The notes under the pieces are model-generated. The model searched no databases and was not told the origin of the DNA. It saw nothing but the letters and a program-made list of their open reading frames with translations. The position numbers and the translations under genes were made by a program. From contig ML213503.1 in the NCBI GenBank assembly GCA_004369045.1, positions 2,478,924 to 2,542,923 of the forward strand: a stretch of 64,000 bases of DNA, written 5' to 3'. Source of the stretch: Heliocybe sulcata (lineage: Eukaryota > Basidiomycota > Agaricomycetes > Gloeophyllales > Gloeophyllaceae). Positions 23,685 to 34,100 of this stretch are shown piece by piece (position 1 is the first letter of the stretch; each line of letters opens with the position of its first letter).

Positions 23685-25254
23685 ATGTCTACGTACGAAC
23701 AACCGCTGACTGAACGTCGTCCTCCCACTTCTAGCCCTCTGCCGACCTCTCAACCCCTTGATTCAATCTCGTTACCCATCTTTCCCGTCGAAATGAAAGA
23801 TCTCTCGTCCTCCTCTGGCTCCAAACAGTCTGGCCACCCGGCATTACCTAAGAAACGCTCTCCTTACGGCGTCCAGAAGTCCCATGGTAAGACCCCCGGT
23901 TCCGTCAAACGCACCCCGGCGGCTGCCGTCTCTGTCAAGCATACGCCAGCAGTTGCCGCCTCCGTCAGGCGTACCCCCGCTGTTGTTAGGGCGGAGTGGT
24001 TTGCCAAACGGGAACGTGCCAGGCAAGTGGCCGCGTTACAGAGGAAGGGCGTCCTTATAGAGGAGGAGTACCGCGATGATATCACGTTGTATATGCATGA
24101 AATGGAGGTTCGTGGCTTCGGTCCGTTTTGTGTCATCATTACTCATATTTGTTCTCCTCCCAAAGGAAGCCACGATGGGCTCAACGGGCTCCATGGACCA
24201 GCAACCTGAGATTAAGTGGCACATGCGCCCTTGTCTCAGCGATTTCTTGATCGAGATTCACTTCTCCTTCCGTCTGCGACCGGAGACTCTCTACCTGTGT
24301 CAGAACATCATCGACCGGTACGTTTCCCGGCGCATCGTCTTCGTGAAGCATTACCAGCTTGTGGGCTGCACGGCGCTCTGGCTTGCATCCAAGTTCGAAG
24401 ACGCGAAGGAGCGGGTACCCACCGTCTACGATCTCGTCCAGGTTTGTCGCGAGACGTACGAAGACTCCGCCTTCCTGCAGATGGAGCGACACATGCTGAA
24501 CACGATCGAGTGGACCCTTGGTCATCCTACAGCCGAGGCTTGGCTGCGGCTGAGCTGCACAGGCCTTGTGATGGAAGAGGCGAAGGTCCAGCACGTCGCG
24601 CGCTTCCTCATGGAGACCACCTTGTTCTATCGCGAGTACATTCAGTACCCGTCATCTGCCATCGCTCTCGGTTCTTTATGTCTGGCGCGATATATCTGTG
24701 GCAAGGGCCGCCTCGTCGAGGACGAGACCAAGGAGTGCCTGGAAGTTGTGGACCTGCTCGATGGTCGCTTTGCTAAGCATGTCAACGACTTGTCGGAAGT
24801 CCTGATCAAGAAGTATTCGTACGCTTTCTTCTCCAAGGCGTCGACCTTCGTTGTGCAGTACTACCTCCAGGGAGGCCGCTTCTCGCACGAGCTATCGACG
24901 TATTTGCCTACGACACCCACCCGCTCGTCCTCGTCAGCTACGTTCAGTACGCCAGTCTCGGACTCGGACTCATCATTCAGCACTCCTATGAGTGCGTCGA
25001 CATCTGCGTCCGATCTGTCCGACGACATGCCTGCGACGCCCACGAGCCCTGAGTGGTCTTCGGATACGTTTGCTGGCCCGTATGTTCCGGACAACGACAA
25101 GGAGAACGCGGAGAACGCTTTCGAGGCCGCCGTGAAGCACGTCTCAGAGCCAGTTCCTGAGGACCTTCTCCCGCACGACTTCGTGGCTTACAGTCGCCAG
25201 GCGCTCCACAGCCTGAACTGCACGCCGCCGCCGGCGCAATCGTCCGCGGCCTAA
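23685..25254 (+). CDS. Cyclin (two cyclin boxes, B/G1 type)
   Basis: Exons 23685-24107 and 24166-25254 give 503 aa. The N-terminal 140 residues carry repeated Thr-Pro sites in near-tandem copies (VKRTPAAAVS, VKHTPAVAAS, VRRTPAVV), which look like CDK targets. The N-terminal cyclin box starts around 145 (IKWHMRPCLSDFLIEIHFSF, LVGCTALWLASKFED). The C-terminal box runs from about 258 (EAWLRLSCTGLVMEEAKVQHVARFLMETTLF, PSSAIALGSLCLARYI). The tail is rich in Ser, Thr, Pro and Asp and is PEST-like, which fits rapid turnover. Cyclins bind and activate a cyclin-dependent kinase. Whether this one is a G1/S or a mitotic cyclin cannot be settled from sequence alone. Confidence 0.88.
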
Positions 25255-27558
25255 GGTCTCGGGATTGTCGTCGTCGTTGCCGGTCTGTTGTTCGTGTTAC
25301 CTCACCGGGTCGCGCCTTCCGTATCTCATCTTCGTTTGCCACCATTGACGCTCAAGACTGCTGCCGCAAAATGTACTATCAAGTATTGTATACTTCGAAG
25401 CAATAACTGGTCAACTACACGCATCTCCTGTCTCAGCATTTCTCTCCATCATCCATGCATTCCTCATCTGCAATTGTCTCGGTTTCTATATTCTTCTGTC
25501 TTTGTCATCCCGCAGGCGCTATCCGGAAAACATGAGGAGGGGCACCCGCGTTCATCGCGCTATCATTCCCGCACCAGCGGACGATCGAGCCTGCCGATTA
25601 GATGCTGTCTCAGCATCCCCCTCCCTGCTCTCTATTCTATATCCTTGTCTTCTCGCACTCGTCTATCCATCGCGTCCTACTCTTCCGGGCCTGTTACATA
25701 TATGCATTACATCATTTCTATCGTCTCTATCCCCATTTACCCGTTGCATCCGTTGTCTTTCTACGTTATTCATTCACACTATTCCCCCCTTTTTTCTTTT
25801 CTACCTTTCGCCTTACAACATATTTTTTTCAGCACTTCCTCCGACGTATCACCATTGGCTCCTACGTATCGCCCCCCTTTTACTTTCTGAGTATACTTGT
25901 ATATAGTGTTACCTTTCTGTTCGTCGTAGTGGTACCAGCTCAAGAACCGGACTTTGCGTTCTTCGCCAGTCGGTTCGGCTGTTGCGCTTCTGTCGGATAC
26001 AGCAACAAATATATTCTGTACATCGCATTCCTCGATCGTGTGTGCCGAACGCTGTGATCTTTGGCGACCTACTGACATGCAATCGACGTCGAACGGTCGC
26101 CACTCTTGTATTCTGTTACGCTCGTTATCGTGGACGCAGACAATACTTCATTCATGGGGATTGCGAGGACTCAGGACGGACTATCATAGCATCAGACGCT
26201 GGTGTCTGCGACGTACTGGACGTGCTGGATCAGAGGCTGGCAGATATTCCTGACCTGTGCCTGCTCTGCTCGCGTCGACGGTTCACTGCCTTGTATGCTC
26301 CTTCCTGGGTGCTCAGTGCGCGCCTCGACTTGCTGTCAAGGCTACCTCAGCTTCACGACTTTTCGCTGGTCCTTCCCATACTTGAGGCTGTGACTCGACT
26401 GGGCCCAAGCTGCCCTGCCCAGATTGCGGAACTTGTTGGTGTATTGCTTGACACTGCGCCGTGCAGTGGCCGCCATGCTCCGAGCGTTCCGTCTTTCCAG
26501 CGGACGCTAGGTGGAACGCGGGGGATATCTGTTCCTTTGAGGTTCGGCGGGACCATCGCCCAGCTTCAATTGGAACCTCCATGCCACCCAGCGCGACGGC
26601 GACGTTGGCTTCCGTGCCATAGTGCCGCTCCTGCAGTTACGTTGCCTTCGTAAATTGTGTATGAGGGTGATCACCCCGGAGGACGACAATATGGCAGAGC
26701 TGCTCTGCATGAACATCCTTATTTGACGGGCCAGGGACGACGGGCCCCATGGAGCAGAGAACTGAAGAGAGCATGGAACGGCCTGCCTATTCAACCACGT
26801 CCGAAATCGCTTACGGTCTTCTTCGGCGGAGTGAAGGAACAGCTCGCTGGTGACTTACTCAATGGAAGCTACCCTAATGCTGAGGTGGTCGATCAACTTG
26901 AACTTCTTCGACTGACGACGGATACCGGCATGCCAGCGTCGAGCTCTCGCCATGATGGGAAGACGTCGGCTCCCGAAGCTCTGGTCCGACCTCGCTTTTG
27001 CGATTCCAGTGCTAAAGGCTCTCGGGAATCACGGAACGACTGCACGATAGAAAGCGTAAACACCAGTTGCAGAGTTCGGGCACATGCAGGGAACGATGCT
27101 TGAGCCAAACTCGAGGCGTCCAGACGCCCGCGGTGGGACGTTCTATCCAGACGACAGAATATTATCCTCCAACATTTACTCCGACCAGCATCTGGCGCTG
27201 AGCTCTCTTGGTGCTCTCTGTCGTTTGTTCGCAGCGATCCCGCCTATACCGTATACACGAGGTCAGAATGGATATAGATCGATTATAGATTCCATAGAAT
27301 ACAGCAAACGCGGAACTACAGACCAGCTAGAGCTCGAACGAACAAGCTAGCAAAGCACATCTATCGAAAGGAATGGAAGTACATAACTGTTGTACGACAA
27401 ACAACATGCACGGAATCGAGCACACCCCACATAATCGTACACGCTCGTCACGGGGGATATTAGCAAAAAGGATACAGAGCTCTGCTCTTCCATATGTCTA
27501 GAGTCCAGTCAAACGAGGTATGAAAAAAGTACAAGTCCGTCTGTCGCCCAAATGTTCT
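25255..27558. other. Intergenic 2.3 kb: pyrimidine-rich cyclin 3' region, then a decayed gene copy
   Basis: Bases 25255-25900 are C/T-rich and probably form the 3' UTR and flank of the cyclin gene. From about 26085 to 26940 lies a gene remnant described separately. Bases 26940-27558 show nothing recognisable apart from the 3' flank of the convergent minus-strand gene. Confidence 0.5.
26085..26940 (+). pseudogene. Decayed copy related to the F-box-family remnant at 34.7-36.2 kb
   Basis: This segment matches the reverse strand of about 34690-35760 along most of its length. Shared blocks include CATGCAATCGAC, CAGAGGCT.GCAGATAT.CC, LADIPDLC, RLDLLS and DFSLVLP at the protein level, and a common CTGAAGAGAGCA. 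The open frames are interrupted and differ between the copies. It probably came from the C-terminal, leucine-rich part of an F-box-type protein. The copy has no F-box segment of its own. Confidence 0.55.
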
Positions 27559-30500
27559 TCATTTGGGTCTCGGCCGATAGTTAGACCTCGGTTCTGACCT
27601 TTGGTCTGCCCCGGCTCTCTGAGGTATCCGTGTTTGTTGGCCCTGCGCCGACGCACCATTCACCCTAGGCTGCATCTGAGCTATCCTCTGCTGAGAGCTA
27701 GCCGGCACACTGGGCTGCGGTGCTGCTGCCTCTGAAGGACCAGTCTTCTTAGCCAACTTCTTCTTATCCGCCGGACCTGCGTTGTTCTTCCTACCAAGCA
27801 AGAAGAACTTGCCCTTCCCGCCTTTCTCGTGGCTAACCTTCCTCGTCCTGCCGTCTCCGTTCGCGGCGCTCTTCGCCAGAGTGCTCGGGCCTACGGCGCG
27901 TTTACCTTGACCGACCGCAGAACCTCTGGGAGTACGACTGCCTTGACTTGAGCCGGCTCCGTGGTTCTCGACATTAACCCAGACCCACCCCTCACTGATG
28001 GATGATTGGGGGGCCCGTTGTCTCTCCTGCTGCCTAGCTTCCTCGCTCGGCGTCTTCTGAAGCTTCCGGGGCGAGAGGGCTGCAGGCGCAACACTGGGTT
28101 GCGTAGATACACTAGGGAAGTTCTCGATCTTCGGAGGCGGGATCCTCCTCTGCTGCTGCGGCGGCGGTTGCTGCTGCTGAGGAGGAGGTGGCGATTGGGG
28201 TGGTGGTCGAACGACTGGCTGAGGTTGAGCCGGAGGAGGAATACGACTCTGAGGAGGAGATTGGCTGGACAGAGGAGTGGGAATGGATAGGTGTTTTGGC
28301 AACCACGTAGGCGGAGGGCTGCCTGCCCCTGTGAAGCTTGGTCGCGCAGGGCCTCTGCCCATACCGCCATTTGCCATAGGAGGTACATGACCGTGCTTCA
28401 GGAAGTTGTTGAACTTCGAATCCGTCGTCATACCGCTGAGCACGGACATCCCTCGGCTATTAATCACGCCTACAACTCCCCTGCTCGAATTGCGGGCTAC
28501 GCCCGAGTCGAAGTCAGGAGAGCTGACTCTCGCGTCGACCGCTTTCGCCTCCTTGCGTAACCTCTCTGCCTCACTAGTCGGGAGATCCAGGCTGCGGCTC
28601 ATCCTGTCGCCAGGCATGCCCAGCCCGCCTGTACCATCGATATCACTCCCAAGGGTGACACTCATCGGCACACTCTGCGCTCTGTCTCTCTCTCGCTCCG
28701 CGTCCACATCCTGCGTTGGCGGTGGCGACTCGGCCCAAGCACCTGGAAACATGATGCCCTCCCCATCTTCTTCCCTGACCTCGCTTGGCACCCGCTCCTT
28801 TACAACATCTTCACCACCGGGGGGCCCAGTCCATTTGATAGGAATCTCGACGCTCTTCGCCCTCTCCATACCCGTCCACCCAGACTGTCGCGAATTGGTG
28901 GAGAACGCGGAATCTCTGAATGCTCCAGGACTGAGCAAGGGAGGTGATGGCGTGGTAGCACCTCCATGCATAATCGGAGGCGAGGGAGAAGTGGAAAGCT
29001 CGGGCGGAGACAATCGTTCCTCGGCCGGCGGTGTAGTCGTGATCACCGGCGGCGGCGGGAACCCATTAGCAGGCTTCACCTCCTCCCTCTCTTCACCGAA
29101 TCCACCCGGCAAAGGCAGTTCCGGCGCCGACCGCCCTATAGGGCTCACCGGATTGCTCTTCAACTCCTCTATAGGCGTCGGATCTGGATTCTGTATCACA
29201 AGCGGACCAGGTGCGCTCGCCAACCTCGAGCGCCTCCTCACGCCACCACCTAGTTCCTGGCCCGGACTCAAGCTACTCGCCCTCCGCGACCGCGTCTTGT
29301 ACGTACGGACCGACCCCTCGCGCTCGTATCCTCTCTCCTTATTATCGCTAGAGAACCTCTTGAAGAAAGGGGGCTTGAACTCAGCCGAGCTCCTCTCCAC
29401 CCACGGCTTCGGCGCAGCCAACGCAGCCAAGTCCGGATCTCTCCTCTCGTACATGGACGGCGGCGACAAGGGGTTCGGAAACGTGAACGCCTCCCGCTCG
29501 CCGTTCTGGCCCCGCGGCGTCCCGTTAGTAACAGTCTGGCTGTCTTCACTGTTCCTCCTCGTTCCGTTCGTAGCGTAGATCAGAGACGGCGAGGGCTCGC
29601 CGCCCAGAGATAGGCCTCTGAGATGCACGGGCTTGCTGAACGCGCCGACGCCCGCCATGTCCATCGGCGGTGGCTTGTTCGCTCGCCCAGGCCGATTGGC
29701 AGGAGACTCTGCGGGCTCCGGCTGCGTCCACTGCGAGCGGGATCTCCTCCTTGTCAAGACGCTCTGCACAAGCGGGATCTGCTTGCCTGCGATGGGCTCG
29801 GTCATCGACCGTCGATGCCCGCTGGGGTTCGCAGTCGTCGGCATGGCAGGTGAGCCGTCCCCGTTTGCTTCTCCGTTGGTACCGACGTCTGGGACGGTCG
29901 CAAGGCGCCTGTGGCCTGCCAAGGGGCTTCCCACTGCAGTGTGCCCGCCTTGGCTTTGGGAATTGCTGTGGCTCAACGTGCTCCCGGCAGGAGGCGGCCA
30001 GACGACCGAGCTCCTGTCTTCGAGCTGTTCCTCCGGTATCTCGCCCACGCCCGTGAAGATCCAGAGGTCCTTGACGCGTGAGCGGCTTCCGAGGGTTAGC
30101 GAGGTAAGCAACGTAAACGCATGAGAGTCGAGCGAGTGGAGGATCGCTAGAACGTGCTGTATGGAGTCCACTTCGGACGCGTCCTCCTGGAACCCTGAGC
30201 AATAAGAGTGCGAGTCAATACCCCATGTATATTACTTGTTCGGGTGCAGCCAGGTTTATATTAAGGATAGAGCTGTGCAACGAAATTCGTACTCACATTT
30301 GTACCCTTTGAGTTTGAACTCGAACGCGTCGCCTACTTTCTTCTCTGAAACCACACCACGCGGCCAGGACTGGCGCATGGCAGTGATGATAGCAGGTGTG
30401 CTGTTCAAAGGAGGGGCAAGGACTCGCAGGATGCTAGCGGAAGGAAAGGACAGAGCGAAGGGAATCTTGACTTGAATCATGCGCCGCTCGTTGGGCAGCT

Positions 30501-31020
30501 GTGCATGACCTACGACTGGGGACTGTGGCGCGAGCGTCGTGGAGGAGCCATTGGGAAATGAGGAAGCACCTCTGCCGAGATTCGTGCTCGAGCTCACGAA
30601 TGCCACTTGCGTCCGGTCGAGCCCAGGCTGAGGCTTGGAGAAGACGATAGCGACCTTGTCCTCGCGCACGCGACCGTATTCGATGGTCGACAGGAAACTG
30701 AAGCCATGCCGCAAGATCATGTGCAAGAGGTCGACAATGAGCAGCTCTGTATTGATGCTCTTTGGCGAGGACCAGGGGCGGCCCTCGACTGTGTATTCGT
30801 AGCAGCTTTCTTCATTGTTCTGGCGCGTTGCTACGAGCTGCTTGCGTTCGTGAAGGTGTTTCCGGAGAATCCTGATGAAGTCGTCTGGAAAACGGTACAT
30901 TCGGATGAGATCTGGGCCCGTCAGAGTCATGACATAGAATGTGGAATAGATGTGCTGAGAGGGCATGAACTCCTTGCGCGGCGTGAATGGTACGTCGGCC
31001 ATCTTAGGCGGGTCTGCCAT
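27559..31020 (-). CDS. Unknown 1119-aa protein, conserved-looking N-terminus and long Pro/Ser-rich tail
   Basis: Exons 30297-31020 and 27559-30194 on the complement give 1119 aa. The start used is MADPPKMADVPF (31018-31020), because upstream in-frame codons read like leader sequence. The first 270 residues look folded: HIYSTFYVMTLTGPDLIRMY, then NTELLIVDLLHMILRHGFSF, then GDAFEFKLKGYKWFQEDASE. The intron falls inside KGYKW|FQEDA, and splicing restores a smooth protein. The remaining 850 residues are rich in Pro, Ser, Arg and Gly with many SP/TP sites and end in a basic patch (HEKGGKGKFFLLGRKN). I do not recognise the N-terminal family. A role in signalling or polarity would be a guess. Confidence 0.75.
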
Positions 31021-32154
31021 TGTCGAGAGCGTACGGCGCAAGACTTGGGGGTATCGTGTAAAGCGTAGCAAACAGAAGAGATACTGATTAGCAGAGGTAT
31101 AGAGAGAAAGGTATCGTGGAGACTGGCCCCATTGCACAACGACTCCAGCGTGCTCCCACCACGCTTCATTGACTCTGTATTCATCCTGCACGCTGATGAC
31201 GTAAGGCCTGCCCGTCGTCCGGTGCACAGCCACAGCACGTGGAATAACAATCCCGATCCCGAGCTGCTTCTCCCGGCCCCGATGCATGTCGGGAGGACCT
31301 CGGACACCTTTCCCGCCGTTGTCGAGCGATGCCGCAAGCCGTGTGTCACGTCCTTCTTGTCTTACCCGCTGTGAAGAGGCTATTCAATCAGAATGCCCTA
31401 TCTTAGCGTGATAAGTCCCCTCTCTGCGCAATTACAATACGGAAACCCTTAATTAGTCGTGCGATCAATCTGCTAAGCCAGGCCCGCCACCCGGCATCGC
31501 TGGCTGTCTCCTGCAACAACACAACATCGGCCCAGCTCTTCACACTCCTTCACCTCTTCACATATCGAGCCAAAAGGATGTTCCCATAAGAGCGTGCGGT
31601 CTCAGCGGCCGGTTATTTTGTGTGCATTCTGCCTGAGATCGCGTCCTAGTTGCCGGTGTTCTCGGTTCCTTCTCTCATGTTGTTGCCGCCCTTCTGTCGT
31701 GATCCCGCCGCACTAGTCGCTGGGCATTGACAACAATCTTCCCAGACGTTTTCCATCGATGACCGCAATTTCATGCGCCCTTCACAGAAGCCCGACGCTC
31801 GAGACAAATTCGGCTTTCCCGCCGTGATCGCTGGGCGCTGCCCACCACTGCAGATCGCGATTAAATATTTGTGGTGAAATGGGTCCCATTCAGCCGTGAT
31901 TGCCGTTGGCTCCCGGCGCCGCCGTTACACGTGTAACGCGCCGTATATTTCGTTCACATATTTTCTGTTCAACGCGTCGCGTCACGCCCATCCTGGCAAA
32001 CGGCACCTTCGGTCCGGTACTGGGACGGTCCGGTAGCGGCCCGTGTCGACTGACATCCCAGGAAGTCCTGTACTTAAGTCGAAGGCAGTCATACTCACAA
32101 TGCGTCCTTCTCCTCTTTGTATAGTCTCCTACACCTTCAGCAAAGGAAGCAGAC
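31021..32154. other. Divergent promoter region, 1.1 kb
   Basis: The region lies between the 5' ends of the unknown minus-strand gene and the oxidoreductase gene. It is GC-rich with AT-rich islands near 31390-31460 and 31860. No open frame with coding character was seen. Confidence 0.5.
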
Positions 32155-34100
32155 ATGGCTGACATCCAGAAACTGAATTGCCTGATGTGTAAGTGATAAA
32201 CGTCGAATAAACTTGAAACGCAGGCTTGACAGCCACAATCATAATTAGGTGGCACTGTGAGTCTCTCTGCGATACTCTCCGACGCGGTACGTCAGCGCTC
32301 ACTATAGTGCAGGGAGAGTACACAACGGGATGGACAGGAAGCGGCGCCTCCAAATCCGACAAGAAGGTGCGTATCCGTTTCAAAGGCAATCATTGACTTA
32401 CCCCGGACTCCATGCCCAGATCGGAGTCAGTACAAGTCCTTTCAAATGACGATGCGTAGTTAACACTCTGCGAACTCAGGTCATCGGTCTGACTCTCTTC
32501 GATCTGCGGCGATTGGGCAAGGCGAGTTCTTTTGCGCCGTTATGCCCGAATACCTAATTAATGGGTCAAACACAGGTGGACAAGCTCAGTATGGTTGGTG
32601 TGAACGGAGGAAAGTTCCCCGCTATCCGGAAGCACTTGCAGGAGAATATTGCGGGAGTGTACAAGGACTTGGACGTCTCGTAAGCTGGATCAACTTGTCC
32701 GGCGGCTCAGTCAATAACGGCACCGCGCGAACATAGCTTCGATGCCTTCCCTGAGGAAGGAAAGGTCGATCCCTTGGCTTGTATGTCTCTGGCTATCATA
32801 AAATCGCAACTAACAAACCGACACGTCGCGCAGACAAAGCCGCGATCGACAAGCTTTCGAAAGGAGACGCCGTGATCATCTTCACGCCTGACAGTATGTC
32901 AATTATGCCTATTGAAGGGAACTCGACGAAACATCGTCTTCTCCCCACAACCCATTATAGGTACTCACTACGACATTGCCATCTACGCTATCGAGCGGGG
33001 CCTTCACGTTCTCGTCACAAAACCCGCGGTCCAGCTACTGAGCCACCACAACGAGCTCGTCGCAGCTGCAAAGAAGCATGGCGTCGTCTGCTTCGTCGAG
33101 CACCATAAGCGGTGCGCCTATCTCCAGATCGATATGCCCTAGGCGAAGCGTTGACTTGGGCTTGGAATGAACAGATTTGACCCCGTGTATAGCGATGCCA
33201 GAGCTCGCGCACAGACGCTCGGCGAGTTTAATTTCTTCAGCGCATGGATGAGTCAGCCGAAGAGCCAGCTGGAGACGTTCCGCGCCTGGGCAGGCAAGGA
33301 CTCTGACATCAGGCATGCTTCCTCTTCTCACTCGAAGCCGTTCTTCCGCTTACCAGACTTGCAGTTACTATCTCTCCTCACACCACATCGACATCCATTG
33401 CTGGATGATGCAGGGCAAGGCGGAGCCCACGCGTGTCGTCGCGTCGGCCGCGACCGGCATTGCCACCTCGGAGCCCTACAACTGTGTTCCCCAGACCGAG
33501 GACACGATCACCCTCCTCGTGGACTGGGAGAGCTTGAGCAGCTCGAAGCACAGGGGCACCGCCGTATACACTGCCAGCTGGACAGCGCCATTAAAAGCGG
33601 GAGTGCACAGCGCGCAGCACTTCTATTACATGGGCGAGAAGGTGGGCATATGCGCATACCTTGAAGCTGTATCATGGAGCGGCTTCCTGATTCTGTGTTC
33701 CAGGGAGATATTAATGTTGATCAGGCGCACCGTGGCTACGATGTCACAGTGGACGAGACGGGCAGGGCCTGGTACAATCCCTTCTAGTACGTATCTCAAA
33801 ACCCTCTGCGTCCAAGTCTGATCATGGCCTCTCGCGATCAGCATGAAATACTCCCCCTCAGAGACCGGACACTTTGACGGCCAGCGCGGGTACGGGTACG
33901 TCTCCATCGAGAAGTTCGTCGACGCGGCGCGCAGTGTGAACGCAGGCAGTGCCAAGGCGCAAGACTTTGACGCCCATGGGCTGCCGACCATCGCGAATAC
34001 TGTCGCGACAACTGCCATCCTGCACGCGGGACGCATGAGCCTGGACGAGAAGAGGCCAGTCTTTATCAAGACGTCCAATGGCGAATACTCGCTCCAGTGA
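32155..34100 (+). CDS. Gfo/Idh/MocA-family oxidoreductase (possible D-galacturonate reductase type)
   Basis: Twelve exons: 32155-32188, 32249-32256, 32313-32366, 32480-32521, 32576-32679, 32737-32780, 32834-32893, 32961-33111, 33175-33312, 33365-33641, 33704-33786 and 33842-34100. They give 417 aa. The start MADIQKLNCLMCGTGEYTTGW forms the first strand and glycine turn of an NAD(P)-binding Rossmann fold. Then come THYDIAIYAIERGLHVLVTKP, the family's substrate-site block with TKP in place of the usual EKP, and GVVCFVEHHKR. The C-terminal half has SYYLSSHHIDIHCWM. The family includes fungal sugar and sugar-acid reductases. The galacturonate assignment is memory-based and tentative. Exon 2 is only 8 nt. 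Introns 32522-32575 and 33313-33364 have GC donors. Confidence 0.85.

Noticed and set aside
25255-25900. Several overlapping open frames in the C/T-rich region after the cyclin gene
   Set aside because: They have low-complexity composition, no preferred frame and no recognisable product. The stretch is more likely 3' UTR and flank.
28406-29578. A long open frame on the plus strand (390 codons) rich in Ser, Gly and Leu
   Set aside because: It is the antisense of the Pro/Ser-rich tail of the minus-strand gene at 27559-31020. GC-rich codons leave the opposite strand open by chance.
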